Origin: HGM12998 sp900756495
GTDB lineage: Bacteria; Bacillota; Clostridia; Oscillospirales; Oscillospiraceae
Length of the DNA stretch: 64,000 bases
Direction of reading: 5' to 3'
Assembly: GCA_958477305.1 (NCBI GenBank)
Contig: CAUEFI010000004.1
Coordinates: 62,001 to 126,000 of the forward strand
In this document: positions 30,672-39,484 of the stretch, in pieces
How positions within the stretch are numbered: position 1 is the stretch's first letter
How the letters are laid out: each line of letters begins with the position of its first letter
Position numbers and translations under genes: made by a program
The notes under the pieces: generated by a model
The model's input: only the letters and a program-made list of their open reading frames with translations
What the model was told of the DNA's origin: nothing
Database searches by the model: none

Positions 30672-31594
30672 GCCAGAAAGGCGAAAAATACGCCCGCCGC
30701 ATGGAACGGCGCGTGGACAAGCTGGAGCAGGACGTGGCGGCCGTCACCACCGAGCAGACCACCCAGGGGGTGCGGATCTCTGCTGTGGAGGACGATCTGG
30801 CCGTTTACCGGGCGGCGGTGTCCGCCCGTGAGTTGAAACAGGCCGCGGCGGAGGTCAAGGCGGCCAAGGAGCGCAGAACCGCCCGCGCGGCGGAGCGGGA
30901 GCGCAAAGCCCGCCGGCGCAATAAGGTTCTGGCCTTTATCGCCCTGGCGCTGTTCGTTGCCGTCTGCGTGGTCATGGTGGCCAAGGCGTACAGCGAGGAA
31001 CCGGCGGCGGAACCTGCCGCGCCGGAAGCGTCGGCGGCCCCGGCGGCAATCCTGCCCACGGAATTGCTGTTCACCGCGGCGGAGGAGGAATACATGGAGG
31101 ACCCGCAGGAAACGGAAAAGATCGAGGAGGCGCTGCTGGCGCAGGGTTATTTCTCCCTGGCGGTTCCTATGCCCTACGAATGGCAGGACTACATGAGGAC
31201 GTACTGCGAGGAATACGGCTGCCCCTATCCTCTGGCCCTGGCGGTGGCACAGACGGAAAGCAATTTCGACATGGACGCCGTGGGCGCCTCTGGTGAGGTG
31301 GGGATCATGCAGTTAAACCCCGGCCCCGGCGGTTCCTACCATGCGGAGATCCAGGCGGCCACGGGGCTGGACCCCACCACCACCTCCGGGAATATCGCAG
31401 GCGGCTGCTACAAGCTGGGCCTGTATCTGGCCAAGTATGGCAACGTCGAAAAGGCCGCCATGGCCTACAACATGGGCGAGGGCGGCGCGAGAAGCGCATG
31501 GGACAGCGGGATCACCTCCACCGACTACTCCAAGGCAGTCAAGGAGGCCATGGAAACATGGGAATGTACGGTGAACGCCTGGGGCGGGGTGTAA
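30668..31594 (+). CDS. Membrane-anchored lytic transglycosylase
   Basis: A 308-residue protein. Residues 1-85 are charged coiled coil, residues 86-107 form a membrane helix (VLAFIALALFVAVCVVMV), then an Ala/Pro/Glu-rich linker. The C-terminal SLT domain has LALAVAQTESNFDMDAVGAS with catalytic Glu197, then GEVGIMQLNPG and YNMGEGG. It cuts glycan strands of peptidoglycan. Located in the early operon rather than the lysis cassette, so roles other than final lysis are likely (envelope remodelling or exclusion). Confidence 0.9.
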   Translation: MSQKGEKYARRMERRVDKLEQDVAAVTTEQTTQGVRISAVEDDLAVYRAAVSARELKQAAAEVKAAKERRTARAAERERKARRRNKVLAFIALALFVAVCVVMVAKAYSEEPAAEPAAPEASAAPAAILPTELLFTAAEEEYMEDPQETEKIEEALLAQGYFSLAVPMPYEWQDYMRTYCEEYGCPYPLALAVAQTESNFDMDAVGASGEVGIMQLNPGPGGSYHAEIQAATGLDPTTTSGNIAGGCYKLGLYLAKYGNVEKAAMAYNMGEGGARSAWDSGITSTDYSKAVKEAMETWECTVNAWGGV

Positions 31595-31845
31595 CCCGCG
31601 AGGCCGCCCGCAAGTATGAAACGTCTGTGACGGAGCGGGCACGGCGGGAACGCTGGCAGGCCAGCGGCTGCGCCAGAGTGGTAAGCCGGAAATATGGCAC
31701 CGTCGTGGTGCCGCACGGTTCCAATTTTGCCGCCCTGCTGAACGCGGCGGAGGTTTGGGGCTGTGACTGGACAGAAATACGGGACGCAGAGGTGTGGAGG
31801 GCCGACAAAGAGGAAAGGCCGGTGCCTATGCCGCACCTTATATAA
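31558..31845 (+). CDS. Unknown early protein (95 aa)
   Basis: Basic first half (EAARKYETSVTERARRERWQ), Trp-containing second half. ATG at 31558 behind AAGGAGG; overlaps the transglycosylase end. No family recognised. Confidence 0.55.
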   Translation: MGMYGERLGRGVTREAARKYETSVTERARRERWQASGCARVVSRKYGTVVVPHGSNFAALLNAAEVWGCDWTEIRDAEVWRADKEERPVPMPHLI

Positions 31846-31859
31846 AAGGAGGGTTTCAA

Positions 31860-32447
31860 ATGCTGATTAACGAGGGCGGGCTGATCCGCGCCATCAAAAG
31901 AGCCTACAAAGCGGGCGGGTACACCGTCCTGAACACCGGCAACGACGTGGCCATTTACACGGATCACTGGTTTGCCATGGCCAACCGCGCCCTGCTGCCG
32001 CGCAAGGTATTGGCCACCATCGTGGAACACATGGGCATGATCCCGGAGCGAGATATGCCCACGTCGATCATTAAGGACACGGAGCCGCAGCTGGTTTTGA
32101 GAGAAACGGCGGCGGACGATATGGACCACTGGCGCGGCGGTGACCGCGGCGAGGAGGTCACCATGGTGCCGGTGATTATGCAGGGGTTCCAGATTTACCA
32201 GCCGCCCGGCGGCGGTGCCTGCTGGGGCGTTCCCCTGTACCTGGTGGACATGATCGAGCGGGATCCGGCGGAGCATATCGGCGCGGACGTGATCGACAAG
32301 GATCGCCTGCTGTGGGAGGCCGACGGCGAGGCCGTGGTGATTAACGCAGTACGGAAAGCCTGTTCCGGCTGGGCAAAGGAATGGGAGCGGGCCGTGTGGA
32401 ACGCTCTGGAGGGTGTGGACCTCCACAAAGAGGAGGCCGGGCGGTGA
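31860..32447 (+). CDS. Unknown early protein (195 aa)
   Basis: Soluble alpha/beta protein beginning LINEGGLIRAIKRAYKAGGY, with a GGGACWGVPLYLVDMIERDP middle. No family recognised. AGGAGGG precedes the ATG. Confidence 0.65.
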   Translation: MLINEGGLIRAIKRAYKAGGYTVLNTGNDVAIYTDHWFAMANRALLPRKVLATIVEHMGMIPERDMPTSIIKDTEPQLVLRETAADDMDHWRGGDRGEEVTMVPVIMQGFQIYQPPGGGACWGVPLYLVDMIERDPAEHIGADVIDKDRLLWEADGEAVVINAVRKACSGWAKEWERAVWNALEGVDLHKEEAGR

Positions 32448-32824
32448 ATAACTTTGAAAGGATCACGGCCTCCACGGAGGTCCTGGGGGACTTCCTGGGT
32501 GCCCTCCCTATCCTGTCCGGCCCGTGGGACGACGATTTCCACCGGGTATTTTGTGACAGCTGCGACGCGGAGAACTGCGACGCTGAAAACTGCGCCCACC
32601 AAGCTGAACGGAATAGCCCTACCTGGTGGCTGAAACGGGCATACACCGGCAGCGGCCCGGTTAAGACCGACAGCACGAACCCATATAAGCGGCAGGCCGC
32701 AGACCTCCGCCTGGAGGCCATGCACCAGCGGGACCGTTTTGGCCGGAACCTCCTGGCCACGGAACTGGAGGAAGCGGCGGCCACCATTGAGGCCCTGGCG
32801 GCGAAATTGGAGGCGAAAGAATGA
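32444..32824 (+). CDS. Unknown early protein with Cys cluster (126 aa)
   Basis: GTG start overlapping the previous stop. Contains FCDSCDAENCDAENCAHQ, a tight Cys/Asp cluster that may bind metal, then a helical C terminus (ELEEAAATIEALAAKLE). Overlaps the C5 methyltransferase start. Confidence 0.65.
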   Translation: MNNFERITASTEVLGDFLGALPILSGPWDDDFHRVFCDSCDAENCDAENCAHQAERNSPTWWLKRAYTGSGPVKTDSTNPYKRQAADLRLEAMHQRDRFGRNLLATELEEAAATIEALAAKLEAKE

Positions 32825-34491
32825 AAATACTGATCGGCGGAAGCCCTTGCACACATTGGAGTATCGCGCAGACGAAGAACCGCGAAACAGAAGCCAGCGG
32901 CATAGGCTGGGAACTGTTCTTGAATTACCGTATTGCACGGGACAAGTACCAGCCGGATTTTTTCCTGTACGAAAACAATAAAAGTATGTCGCCCGCTATC
33001 CGGGCGCAGATCACGGCGGAGTTAGGCGTGGAGCCTGCCCTGATTAACAGTGCCCTGGTGAGCGCACAGAACCGCCAGCGTCTGTATTGGGCGGGCAAAC
33101 GGAACCAGGACGGCACATACAGCCAGGTGGCGGTGGAGCAGCCGGTGGACCGCGGGATCCTCCTGCGCGACATTCTGGAAAGCGGCGTCTGCTGGCGTGA
33201 AAAGGCGTACACACTGAAAGCGAACTATGCCAACGCCGGAGCGGTCAACGGAGTGGACGGCGGTCATTTTCCCGCAACCATGGCGGCGGAGCCGGTGAGG
33301 ATCGGAACCATTGAGAATGATGCAAAGAACCAGGCCTTTGACAGCCAGCAATACCGTGTTTACAGCCCGGACGGCAAGGCCGTGACCCTCTGCGGAAATG
33401 GCGGCGGCCTGGGTGCAAAAACTGGGCTTTATGCCGTACCCGTACCGGAACCAGTAAACGAAACCGTGGACGGGAAAGCCCAATGTCTACGCGCTACCTA
33501 CTACAAAGACGGGATCCGCAACCTGGTGGGAAATACCGTGGATCGCAAAACCTGTGTGGCTATTCCTGTTCCTGCGGCGGGGCGTATCGTGGGACGCAGG
33601 ATCAACGAACAGGGACACCGCGACGATTATAACGAAGCAATCCCGCATTTCCAGTATTTCGAGGTAAACGAAGAACCGCAGAAAACCAACTGCCTGACAA
33701 CCGTTCAGAAAGACAATATGATTGCCGTCCCCGTCCGCGTCGGTGCCATGCCGAACAAGGACGGAGAACTGGGCACAAGCCAGAGCCGCCGCATATACAG
33801 CACGGACGGGAAAAGCGTTTCCCTCCAGGCAAGGCCAAACGGCGGCGGGGCTGACGGAGCAGCTACCGGCCTGTATGCGGTGCCTGCCGGTATGGCGTGG
33901 CGTGGGCGCGAAAACGGTTCGGCCTTTGAAATGAGGGACGACCAGAAAAGCAACGCCGTGGCCGCAACCGGACACCAAAGCCGCCTGGTGATTGAGGCGG
34001 CGGACGGAAAGCAAATGCCTGTCTATGAGGTTCGCGGCGGGCGGATCACCATCAAAGGAAAGACATACCCCATTAAACTGGCAGACGGATTTTACATCAT
34101 TCGCAAGCTGACCGTGACGGAATGTAAACGCCTCCAGACCGTGCCGGACACATACGCCTTTCCCGTCAGCGACACCCAGGCGTATAAAATGCTGGGCAAC
34201 GGCTGGACCGTGGACGTGATTGCCCACATTATGAGCCATTTTACCGGACTGACGGAGGAGCCGGTGGAAGTGCTTTCTATGTACGACGGTATGAGCTGCG
34301 GCCATATCGCGCTGGACAAGCTGGGCGCGGAGATCACCGCCTACTATGCAACCGAGATTGACAAATACGCCGTACAGACCACACAGCACAATTACCCGGA
34401 CACCATGCAACTGGGCGACGCTTTCCAGGTTCGTGCGGAGGACTGGCACCTGCCGGAACCGGCGGGAATGGAGGCGGCTGCCAATGGCTGA
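32821..34491 (+). CDS. Circularly permuted C5-cytosine DNA methyltransferase
   Basis: A 556-residue enzyme whose motifs come in rotated order. It starts at catalytic motif IV (GGSPC, Cys10), then an ENV-like YENN (50-53), motif VIII QNRQRLYW (83-90), a long target-recognition region with two related blocks (each with R.YS.DGK.V.L and TGLYAVP), then motifs IX (LTVTECKRLQTVPD) and X (YKMLGNGW, about 454-461). The SAM-binding motif I (SMYDGMSCGHIALDKLG, about 486-502) and motifs II-III (YYATEIDKYA, LGDAF) come last. Permuted C5 enzymes are known (M.BssHII). Two target blocks suggest more than one recognition site. ENN instead of ENV is a variation to note. Confidence 0.88.
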   Translation: MKILIGGSPCTHWSIAQTKNRETEASGIGWELFLNYRIARDKYQPDFFLYENNKSMSPAIRAQITAELGVEPALINSALVSAQNRQRLYWAGKRNQDGTYSQVAVEQPVDRGILLRDILESGVCWREKAYTLKANYANAGAVNGVDGGHFPATMAAEPVRIGTIENDAKNQAFDSQQYRVYSPDGKAVTLCGNGGGLGAKTGLYAVPVPEPVNETVDGKAQCLRATYYKDGIRNLVGNTVDRKTCVAIPVPAAGRIVGRRINEQGHRDDYNEAIPHFQYFEVNEEPQKTNCLTTVQKDNMIAVPVRVGAMPNKDGELGTSQSRRIYSTDGKSVSLQARPNGGGADGAATGLYAVPAGMAWRGRENGSAFEMRDDQKSNAVAATGHQSRLVIEAADGKQMPVYEVRGGRITIKGKTYPIKLADGFYIIRKLTVTECKRLQTVPDTYAFPVSDTQAYKMLGNGWTVDVIAHIMSHFTGLTEEPVEVLSMYDGMSCGHIALDKLGAEITAYYATEIDKYAVQTTQHNYPDTMQLGDAFQVRAEDWHLPEPAGMEAAANG

Positions 34492-35458
34492 AATAATCCT
34501 GACAGGCGACGCGCTGGAGCAACTGCGGCATTTACCGCCCGAAAGCGTCCATACCTGCGTCACCTCCCCGCCCTACTATAATTTGCGAGATTATGGCGCG
34601 GCGGGTCAAATCGGAAACGAGGCCAGCGTGGAGGAATACCTGCAATCGCTGGTTTCCGTTTTCCGTGAGGTCCGGCGGGTTCTGCGGGCAGACGGAACCC
34701 TGTGGGTGAACATGGGCGACAGTTACGCCACCAGATCAGGAAGCCAGCCGCCGACGAACACCCGTAATTCCTGCGGCCACACGGCAAAGCATACGCCGCG
34801 GGGCTACAAATACAAAGACCTGATCGGCGTTCCCTGGCAGCTGGCTTTTGCCCTCCGGGCAGACGGGTGGTATTTGCGCCAGGATATTATATGGAACAAA
34901 TCCAACTGTATGCCGGAGAGCGTCCGGGATCGCTGCACCAAGAGCCACGAATATATTTTCCTGCTTTCCAAGTCAGAACGGTATTTCTTTGACGCGGCGG
35001 CGATCAGCGAACCCATAGCGGGCACCAGCACCAAGCGATATATGCAGAATATCGAAAAGCAATCCGGTTCCTTTAAGCAGCCGGGAAGGGGCGGCAGACC
35101 AATGAAAGCGGCGTTACCCCGTTTCGGCGGTGAGAAGTACGGCACCGATCAGACGAAAGAAACCAGGACCAAGAGCGGAAAAACCTATGTGCCCACGCCA
35201 CACAGAAATAAGCGCGACGTGTGGACCGTCGGAACAAGCGGGTTTCGCGGCGCACATTTTGCCGTGTTCCCTGAAAAGCTGATTGAACCCTGTATTTTAG
35301 CAGGCAGCCCATTGGGCGGCACGGTCCTGGATCCGTTCGCCGGGAGCGGCACCACCGGAGTGGTGGCCAAGCGCCTGCGGCGCGATTTCATAGGCTGCGA
35401 GATCAACCCCGACTATGCACAAATGGCAACTGACAGAATAGCAGCGGCCACGCCGTAA
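34484..35458 (+). CDS. DNA N4-cytosine/N6-adenine methyltransferase (beta class)
   Basis: A 324-residue enzyme with catalytic TSPPYYNLRDYG near residue 28 and the SAM-binding DPFAGSGTTGVVA near residue 286. Catalytic motif before SAM motif is the beta-class order. SPPY is often seen in N4-cytosine enzymes, but target base is not certain. Overlaps the C5 enzyme end. Third methyltransferase of the operon, again without a nuclease. Confidence 0.9.
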   Translation: MAEIILTGDALEQLRHLPPESVHTCVTSPPYYNLRDYGAAGQIGNEASVEEYLQSLVSVFREVRRVLRADGTLWVNMGDSYATRSGSQPPTNTRNSCGHTAKHTPRGYKYKDLIGVPWQLAFALRADGWYLRQDIIWNKSNCMPESVRDRCTKSHEYIFLLSKSERYFFDAAAISEPIAGTSTKRYMQNIEKQSGSFKQPGRGGRPMKAALPRFGGEKYGTDQTKETRTKSGKTYVPTPHRNKRDVWTVGTSGFRGAHFAVFPEKLIEPCILAGSPLGGTVLDPFAGSGTTGVVAKRLRRDFIGCEINPDYAQMATDRIAAATP

Positions 35459-35468
35459 GGAGGGCACC

Positions 35469-35702
35469 GTGGAAGTAACTGTAAATATGACCGCAGAGGA
35501 GTTCATGGAGTTTGTGGCCTGGCGTAAAGAACAGGACTATTACAAAAGCAGGCTGGACAAGGAACTGAACAAGCGGGAAATACTGGCAAAGAAAACGTGC
35601 TGGGCCATCGACGCAGATCCGAAGAAGCCCGGCAAGGTCAAAATCATTGACCAGGACCACGCAGCGGAATTGCTGGAAATGGCCAAGGATTACCTGGCAT
35701 AA
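35469..35702 (+). CDS. Small acidic/basic helical protein (77 aa)
   Basis: GTG start after AAGGAGGG. Helical with a KKTCWAIDADPKKPGKVKI middle. No family recognised. Confidence 0.6.
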   Translation: MEVTVNMTAEEFMEFVAWRKEQDYYKSRLDKELNKREILAKKTCWAIDADPKKPGKVKIIDQDHAAELLEMAKDYLA

Positions 35703-35710
35703 AAAGAAAA

Positions 35711-35749
35711 GCCACCTGCGCCCGGTGCTGTCAACACGGCGCAGGTGGC
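35711..35749 (+). terminator. Perfect 12-bp hairpin after methyltransferase block
   Basis: GCCACCTGCGCC (35711-35722) pairs perfectly with 35738-35749. It lacks a clear T-run. A second hairpin (CCGTCCG with CGGACGG) follows before the HUH gene. The 197-base gap may hold a terminator, an RNA structure or the replication origin. Confidence 0.5.
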
Positions 35750-35899
35750 AATATAGACGACGGAAAACCGTCCGATATACCTATATTATATCAGGTTCCC
35801 GGACGGATTACAAGCCGGAAAAAGCGACGGGGCCACGGCCCCGTATAGCGCCGGTAAGAGTGATTAGTAAAGTGACCAGCAGCAGAAAAGGAGGCACCC

Positions 35900-36649
35900 A
35901 TGGCCTACGTTCATAGGGTGGTGAAAGCTGGTCCGTGTGTCGAACACAAGAAAATGCAATCTTTCCGGGTTCACACCAAAGGAGTGAAGCGCGGCCCAAA
36001 TACCGGCCACACCACCGAGAAGCAGGAGCGGATCAACGAGCGGGTGGCAGAGGAACACCTGCGCTGGGATATAAACGCCAATTTCGGCCATAGGGATCTC
36101 CACGCCGTTCTACACTACTACGTCAAGGACAGTTCTTTCGAGGAGATCCTGGAGAACAAGGCCGCCTTTCTGCGGAACCTGCGGAAACTCTGCAAAAAGC
36201 GCGGGATCACGTTCAAGGCCGTGGTGGTCATAGAAACCAAGCGCATGACCAACCCGCACATTCACGTTATCATTTCCCGCATGGATCCGGAGATCATCAC
36301 GGAGGCGTGGGAGAATGTCCCAAGAGGCGGCGGAGGTATCAGCTTCAAGCCTATGGACAGGCGCGGCAACCACTACAAGCTGGCCGCCTACCTGATGAAA
36401 GAAAGCCGTTCCACCATGGAGAGGTACAGAGAGATCGGCAAGCGCGGGAAGCGGTACAGCAAAACGCAGAACATGGACAAGCCGGAAATCACATACACCG
36501 CCGTGCCTGCGTCCAGCTGGAGAAAGGACCCGAAAGCGAGAAAGGGCGCCGTGCTGTATAAGTTCGACGACGGTTCCACCTGCCGGAGCGGGTGGCATGA
36601 GATCAGCGGTTACCCATACCAGGAGTATTTCGAGATTTTCAACGAATAG
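35900..36649 (+). CDS. HUH-type replication initiator (REP_ORF2-G2P-like)
   Basis: A 249-residue protein with NPHIHVIIS giving the His120-x-His122 metal site, preceded by a strand (FKAVVVIETKRM) as in HUH nucleases. YKLAAYLMKES carries candidate nucleophile Tyr164 (or Tyr159) with a following Lys. This is the arrangement of small Rep proteins that nick DNA and start rolling-circle replication. No other polymerase, helicase or primase was recognised, so it may start phage replication as gpA does in P2. AGGAGG precedes the ATG. Confidence 0.75.
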   Translation: MAYVHRVVKAGPCVEHKKMQSFRVHTKGVKRGPNTGHTTEKQERINERVAEEHLRWDINANFGHRDLHAVLHYYVKDSSFEEILENKAAFLRNLRKLCKKRGITFKAVVVIETKRMTNPHIHVIISRMDPEIITEAWENVPRGGGGISFKPMDRRGNHYKLAAYLMKESRSTMERYREIGKRGKRYSKTQNMDKPEITYTAVPASSWRKDPKARKGAVLYKFDDGSTCRSGWHEISGYPYQEYFEIFNE

Positions 36650-36660
36650 GAGGGTTTTCT

Positions 36661-36966
36661 GTGAAAATCTACATATCAGGCAAGATCACCGGGGACAGGC
36701 GTTATAAAGCCAAGTTCCGAGAGGTGGAAAAGAAGCTGGCGGCGGCGGGCCATATCGTCCTGAACCCCGCCACGGCGCCGGAGGGGCTGCGCCCCGTGGA
36801 TTATATGCGCCTGTGTTTCGCCATGATGGAGGCGGCGGACGTGGTTCTGTTCATGCAGGACTACCAGGACAGCCGCGGCGCCATGTTGGAATGGGCGTGG
36901 TGCCAGTACGTTGGGAAACAGACCTGTTTCGACCTGGCGGCGTTCGGAGGTGCAAAAACGGAATGA
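36661..36966 (+). CDS. DUF4406 nucleoside-deoxyribosyltransferase-like protein
   Basis: A 101-residue protein: KIYISGKITGDRRYKAKFRE at the N terminus, HIVLNPATAPEG, then ADVVLFMQDYQDSRGAMLEW. This is typical of DUF4406, distant relatives of nucleoside 2-deoxyribosyltransferases, common in phages. GTG start; overlaps the next gene. Confidence 0.8.
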   Translation: MKIYISGKITGDRRYKAKFREVEKKLAAAGHIVLNPATAPEGLRPVDYMRLCFAMMEAADVVLFMQDYQDSRGAMLEWAWCQYVGKQTCFDLAAFGGAKTE

Positions 36967-37697
36967 AATGGCATATTGCAAGCGTCAGCTGGGGCAAGGA
37001 CAGCCTGGCCATGCTCCTAACGCTGATTGCCAAGGGCTACCCGCTGAACGAGGTGGTTTTCTACGACACCGGAATGGAGTTCGAGGCGATTTACCACACG
37101 CGGGATCAAATGCTGCCCCGCCTGGAGCAGTTGGGGATCAAGTACACCAGACTGGAGCCGGAAAACCCGTTCCTGTTCGATATGACGGAAAGGCCGGTTT
37201 GCAGTAAGCAGAAAGGCACACACCAAGGTTATGGCTGGTGTGGCGGCCTCTGCCGCTGGGGAACCACGGGGAAGCTGAAAGCCATAGACAGGTACGCGGA
37301 GGCGCGGGACGCTATGGTTTACGTTGGCATAGCTGCCGACGAAACGCCGCGCCTGGAAAAAGAACGGAAGCCGTATAAGCTGCACCCGCTGGCGGAGTGG
37401 GGTATGACGGAAGCCGACGCCCTGGCATATTGCTATGAAAACGGGTTTTCGTGGCTGGAGGGCACGATCCGCCTTTATGACGTGCTGGACCGTGTTTCGT
37501 GCTGGTGCTGCTGTAACAAGAACCTGCGAGAGCTGCGGAATATGTGTATTTACCTGCCGGAATACTGGGAGCGCCTGAAAGACCTGCAACGGAAGATAGA
37601 CAGACCCATGAAAGGCTATTACAAAGGGCAGCCGCGCGGCGTGTTTGAACTGGAACAACGGTTCCGCGCAGAATTGGAACAGGAGGCAAAAGCATGA
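36963..37697 (+). CDS. PP-loop ATPase, PAPS-reductase-like
   Basis: A 244-residue protein with the PP-loop SWGKDSLAML at residues 8-17. A Cys-rich region around CSKQKGTHQGYGWCGGLC and a later CWCCCNKN suggest metal or sulfur chemistry. Phage members of this family are usually labelled PAPS reductase. Possible roles are sulfur addition to nucleic acid or nucleotide modification; no dnd partner genes were seen. Followed by a radical-SAM-like gene. Confidence 0.8.
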   Translation: MKWHIASVSWGKDSLAMLLTLIAKGYPLNEVVFYDTGMEFEAIYHTRDQMLPRLEQLGIKYTRLEPENPFLFDMTERPVCSKQKGTHQGYGWCGGLCRWGTTGKLKAIDRYAEARDAMVYVGIAADETPRLEKERKPYKLHPLAEWGMTEADALAYCYENGFSWLEGTIRLYDVLDRVSCWCCCNKNLRELRNMCIYLPEYWERLKDLQRKIDRPMKGYYKGQPRGVFELEQRFRAELEQEAKA

Positions 37698-38074
37698 GTA
37701 TTATTTGCATAGCCAAGGGAACGGCCACCATAGGCCTGACGACGCGGGGCGCAGATGGGAAAATCATAAGCCAGACACCGGCACGGTGGGAGCATGACCC
37801 GGACGGCGGGTGTGTTGCCCTCTGGACTATGAACCCGGAAACCGAGGAACAGGAAGCCCCGGCGCGTATCTATGGCGACTGGCAGGCGTCGGAATACCTG
37901 GGCGACGTTCTGGCGGAACTGAAACCGCGCCGCAGGGTGAACCTGCCGGATTTCCCGGCAATCGTCCGCGCGGCCATGGCCGACGGTATGGACATTTGCG
38001 TGTACTGCCAGAGTTTTGGCTGCAACGAGTGCATAGTGAACGAGTGGAAAAGCGAAAGGAGCGACGAAGAATGA
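37694..38074 (+). CDS. Unknown protein (126 aa) between PP-loop and radical-SAM genes
   Basis: Overlaps both neighbours by four bases, so it is coupled to them. Contains DICVYCQSFGCNECIV, a Cys cluster near the C terminus. No family recognised. Confidence 0.6.
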   Translation: MSIICIAKGTATIGLTTRGADGKIISQTPARWEHDPDGGCVALWTMNPETEEQEAPARIYGDWQASEYLGDVLAELKPRRRVNLPDFPAIVRAAMADGMDICVYCQSFGCNECIVNEWKSERSDEE

Positions 38075-38814
38075 ACAAGACGAAAATTGACTGGGCCACA
38101 ATGTCCTGGAACCCCGTAACCGGCTGCCGCCATGGCTGCCCGTACTGCTACGCCAGGCGAACGGCCACACGCTTCAACGCAGGGCTGGAGGATCCGGCCC
38201 CGCTGGCCGGCGGCCTCCATGTGCTGCCGGAGAAGATCAAGGCGACGCCATACCCGTATGGTTTCGAGCCTACCCTGCACCGCTACCGCCTGGGCCAGCC
38301 GCAGAACACAGAGGAACCGCAGACCGTGTTTGTTTGCAGCATGGCGGATCTGTTTGGGCGCTGGGTGCCCGCCTCCTGGATCGTGGAGGTGCTGGACGCC
38401 TGCCGCAAGGCACCCCAGCACCGCTATTTGTTCCTGACAAAGAACCCGGCCCGGTATCTGGAGTTGGACCACCTGGCCCTCCTGCCCCACGAAAGCAATT
38501 TCTGGTATGGCAGCACCGTGGCGAACATGGACGCGGTGGGAATGTACGTCATGCAGGGTGTGAACATCAACAGCTTTTGGAGCATGGAGCCGCTGCTGGG
38601 GCCGGTGGACATGGCCGCGGCGGAGGGTTTACCGGAGTGGGTGATCCTGGGCGCCGAAACCGGCAACCGACCGGACAAGGTGACGCCCGCCCGCGAGTGG
38701 GTGGACAACATCGTGGCATTTTGCGAGGAGAACGAGATCCCTGTGTTCTTCAAGGACAATCTGCGGAAGTATTTCCCGGATCTCCCTGCCTCTGCTTTCC
38801 CCTGGGAGGTGTGA
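38071..38814 (+). CDS. DUF5131 (Gp37/Gp68-like) radical-SAM-type protein
   Basis: A 247-residue protein with WNPVTGCRHGCPYCYARR, a Cx3Cx2C motif as in radical-SAM iron-sulfur sites. The VFVCSMADLFGRWVP and WVILGAETG blocks are signatures of the phage Gp37/Gp68 (PF07505) family. Biochemical role not established to my knowledge; often in phage early regions. Confidence 0.85.
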   Translation: MNKTKIDWATMSWNPVTGCRHGCPYCYARRTATRFNAGLEDPAPLAGGLHVLPEKIKATPYPYGFEPTLHRYRLGQPQNTEEPQTVFVCSMADLFGRWVPASWIVEVLDACRKAPQHRYLFLTKNPARYLELDHLALLPHESNFWYGSTVANMDAVGMYVMQGVNINSFWSMEPLLGPVDMAAAEGLPEWVILGAETGNRPDKVTPAREWVDNIVAFCEENEIPVFFKDNLRKYFPDLPASAFPWEV

Positions 38815-38817
38815 GCC

Positions 38818-39075
38818 GTGGAAAACACCGAGAAAGTGGAGATCGGTTACACCGTGCCGAAAGAACGCTGGCAGGAAGCAGCCAAGAACCTGGAGGAACT
38901 GGGGAACGTGCTGGCCGCTGGATTTCTGAAACAGAACAAGGACGGGCGCGGGAAAGAGGACGCGGACGACATTATGGCGGACATCATGCTGGCCTGCATG
39001 GCGCTTTACCATGTGGCGGAGTTTGCAACGGATAAGTGCCGGATCATTCCGCTGCCCGGCAAGAACGGAGGTTAA
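38818..39075 (+). CDS. Unknown small protein (85 aa)
   Basis: GTG start. Helical and acidic (ERWQEAAKNLEELGNVLAAG). No family recognised. Confidence 0.6.
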   Translation: MENTEKVEIGYTVPKERWQEAAKNLEELGNVLAAGFLKQNKDGRGKEDADDIMADIMLACMALYHVAEFATDKCRIIPLPGKNGG

Positions 39076-39076
39076 T

Positions 39077-39484
39077 ATGCTGGCTGTGCTTATGAGCATG
39101 AAACCGGAGTGGTGGGAGAAAATCCTGACCGGGGAAAAATGGCTGGAGATCCGAAAGAGCCACCCGCAGAGCAAAAACCACGAGGATCTGGAATGGCCTT
39201 TGACGGTGCTGGTGTATGTCAGCGGAACCGGAGCGGTGCAAGGTCAATTTCTCTGCAATGGGTACACGGAAACCAATTTCCTGCAGTATCTGGAAAAGCC
39301 GTCATGCGTACCGCTGGCAGACCTGGAAAAGTACGCCGGGGGCAAGTGCGTTTCCGGCTGGTTCATCGAAGCACCGGAAAAGTTCGACACACCAAGCCCA
39401 CTGGCAGAGTTCGGCCTGGATCGCCCGCCTATGTCGTGGCAGTATGTGGAGATCCCGGACGAAATGGAGGCAGAACATGAGTAA
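39077..39484 (+). CDS. ASCH/PUA-like domain protein
   Basis: A 135-residue protein with LMSMKPEWWEKILTGEKWLE then IRKSHP, typical of ASCH domains (a PUA-like beta barrel that binds RNA or modified bases). GGAGG precedes the ATG at 39077. Confidence 0.75.
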   Translation: MLAVLMSMKPEWWEKILTGEKWLEIRKSHPQSKNHEDLEWPLTVLVYVSGTGAVQGQFLCNGYTETNFLQYLEKPSCVPLADLEKYAGGKCVSGWFIEAPEKFDTPSPLAEFGLDRPPMSWQYVEIPDEMEAEHE

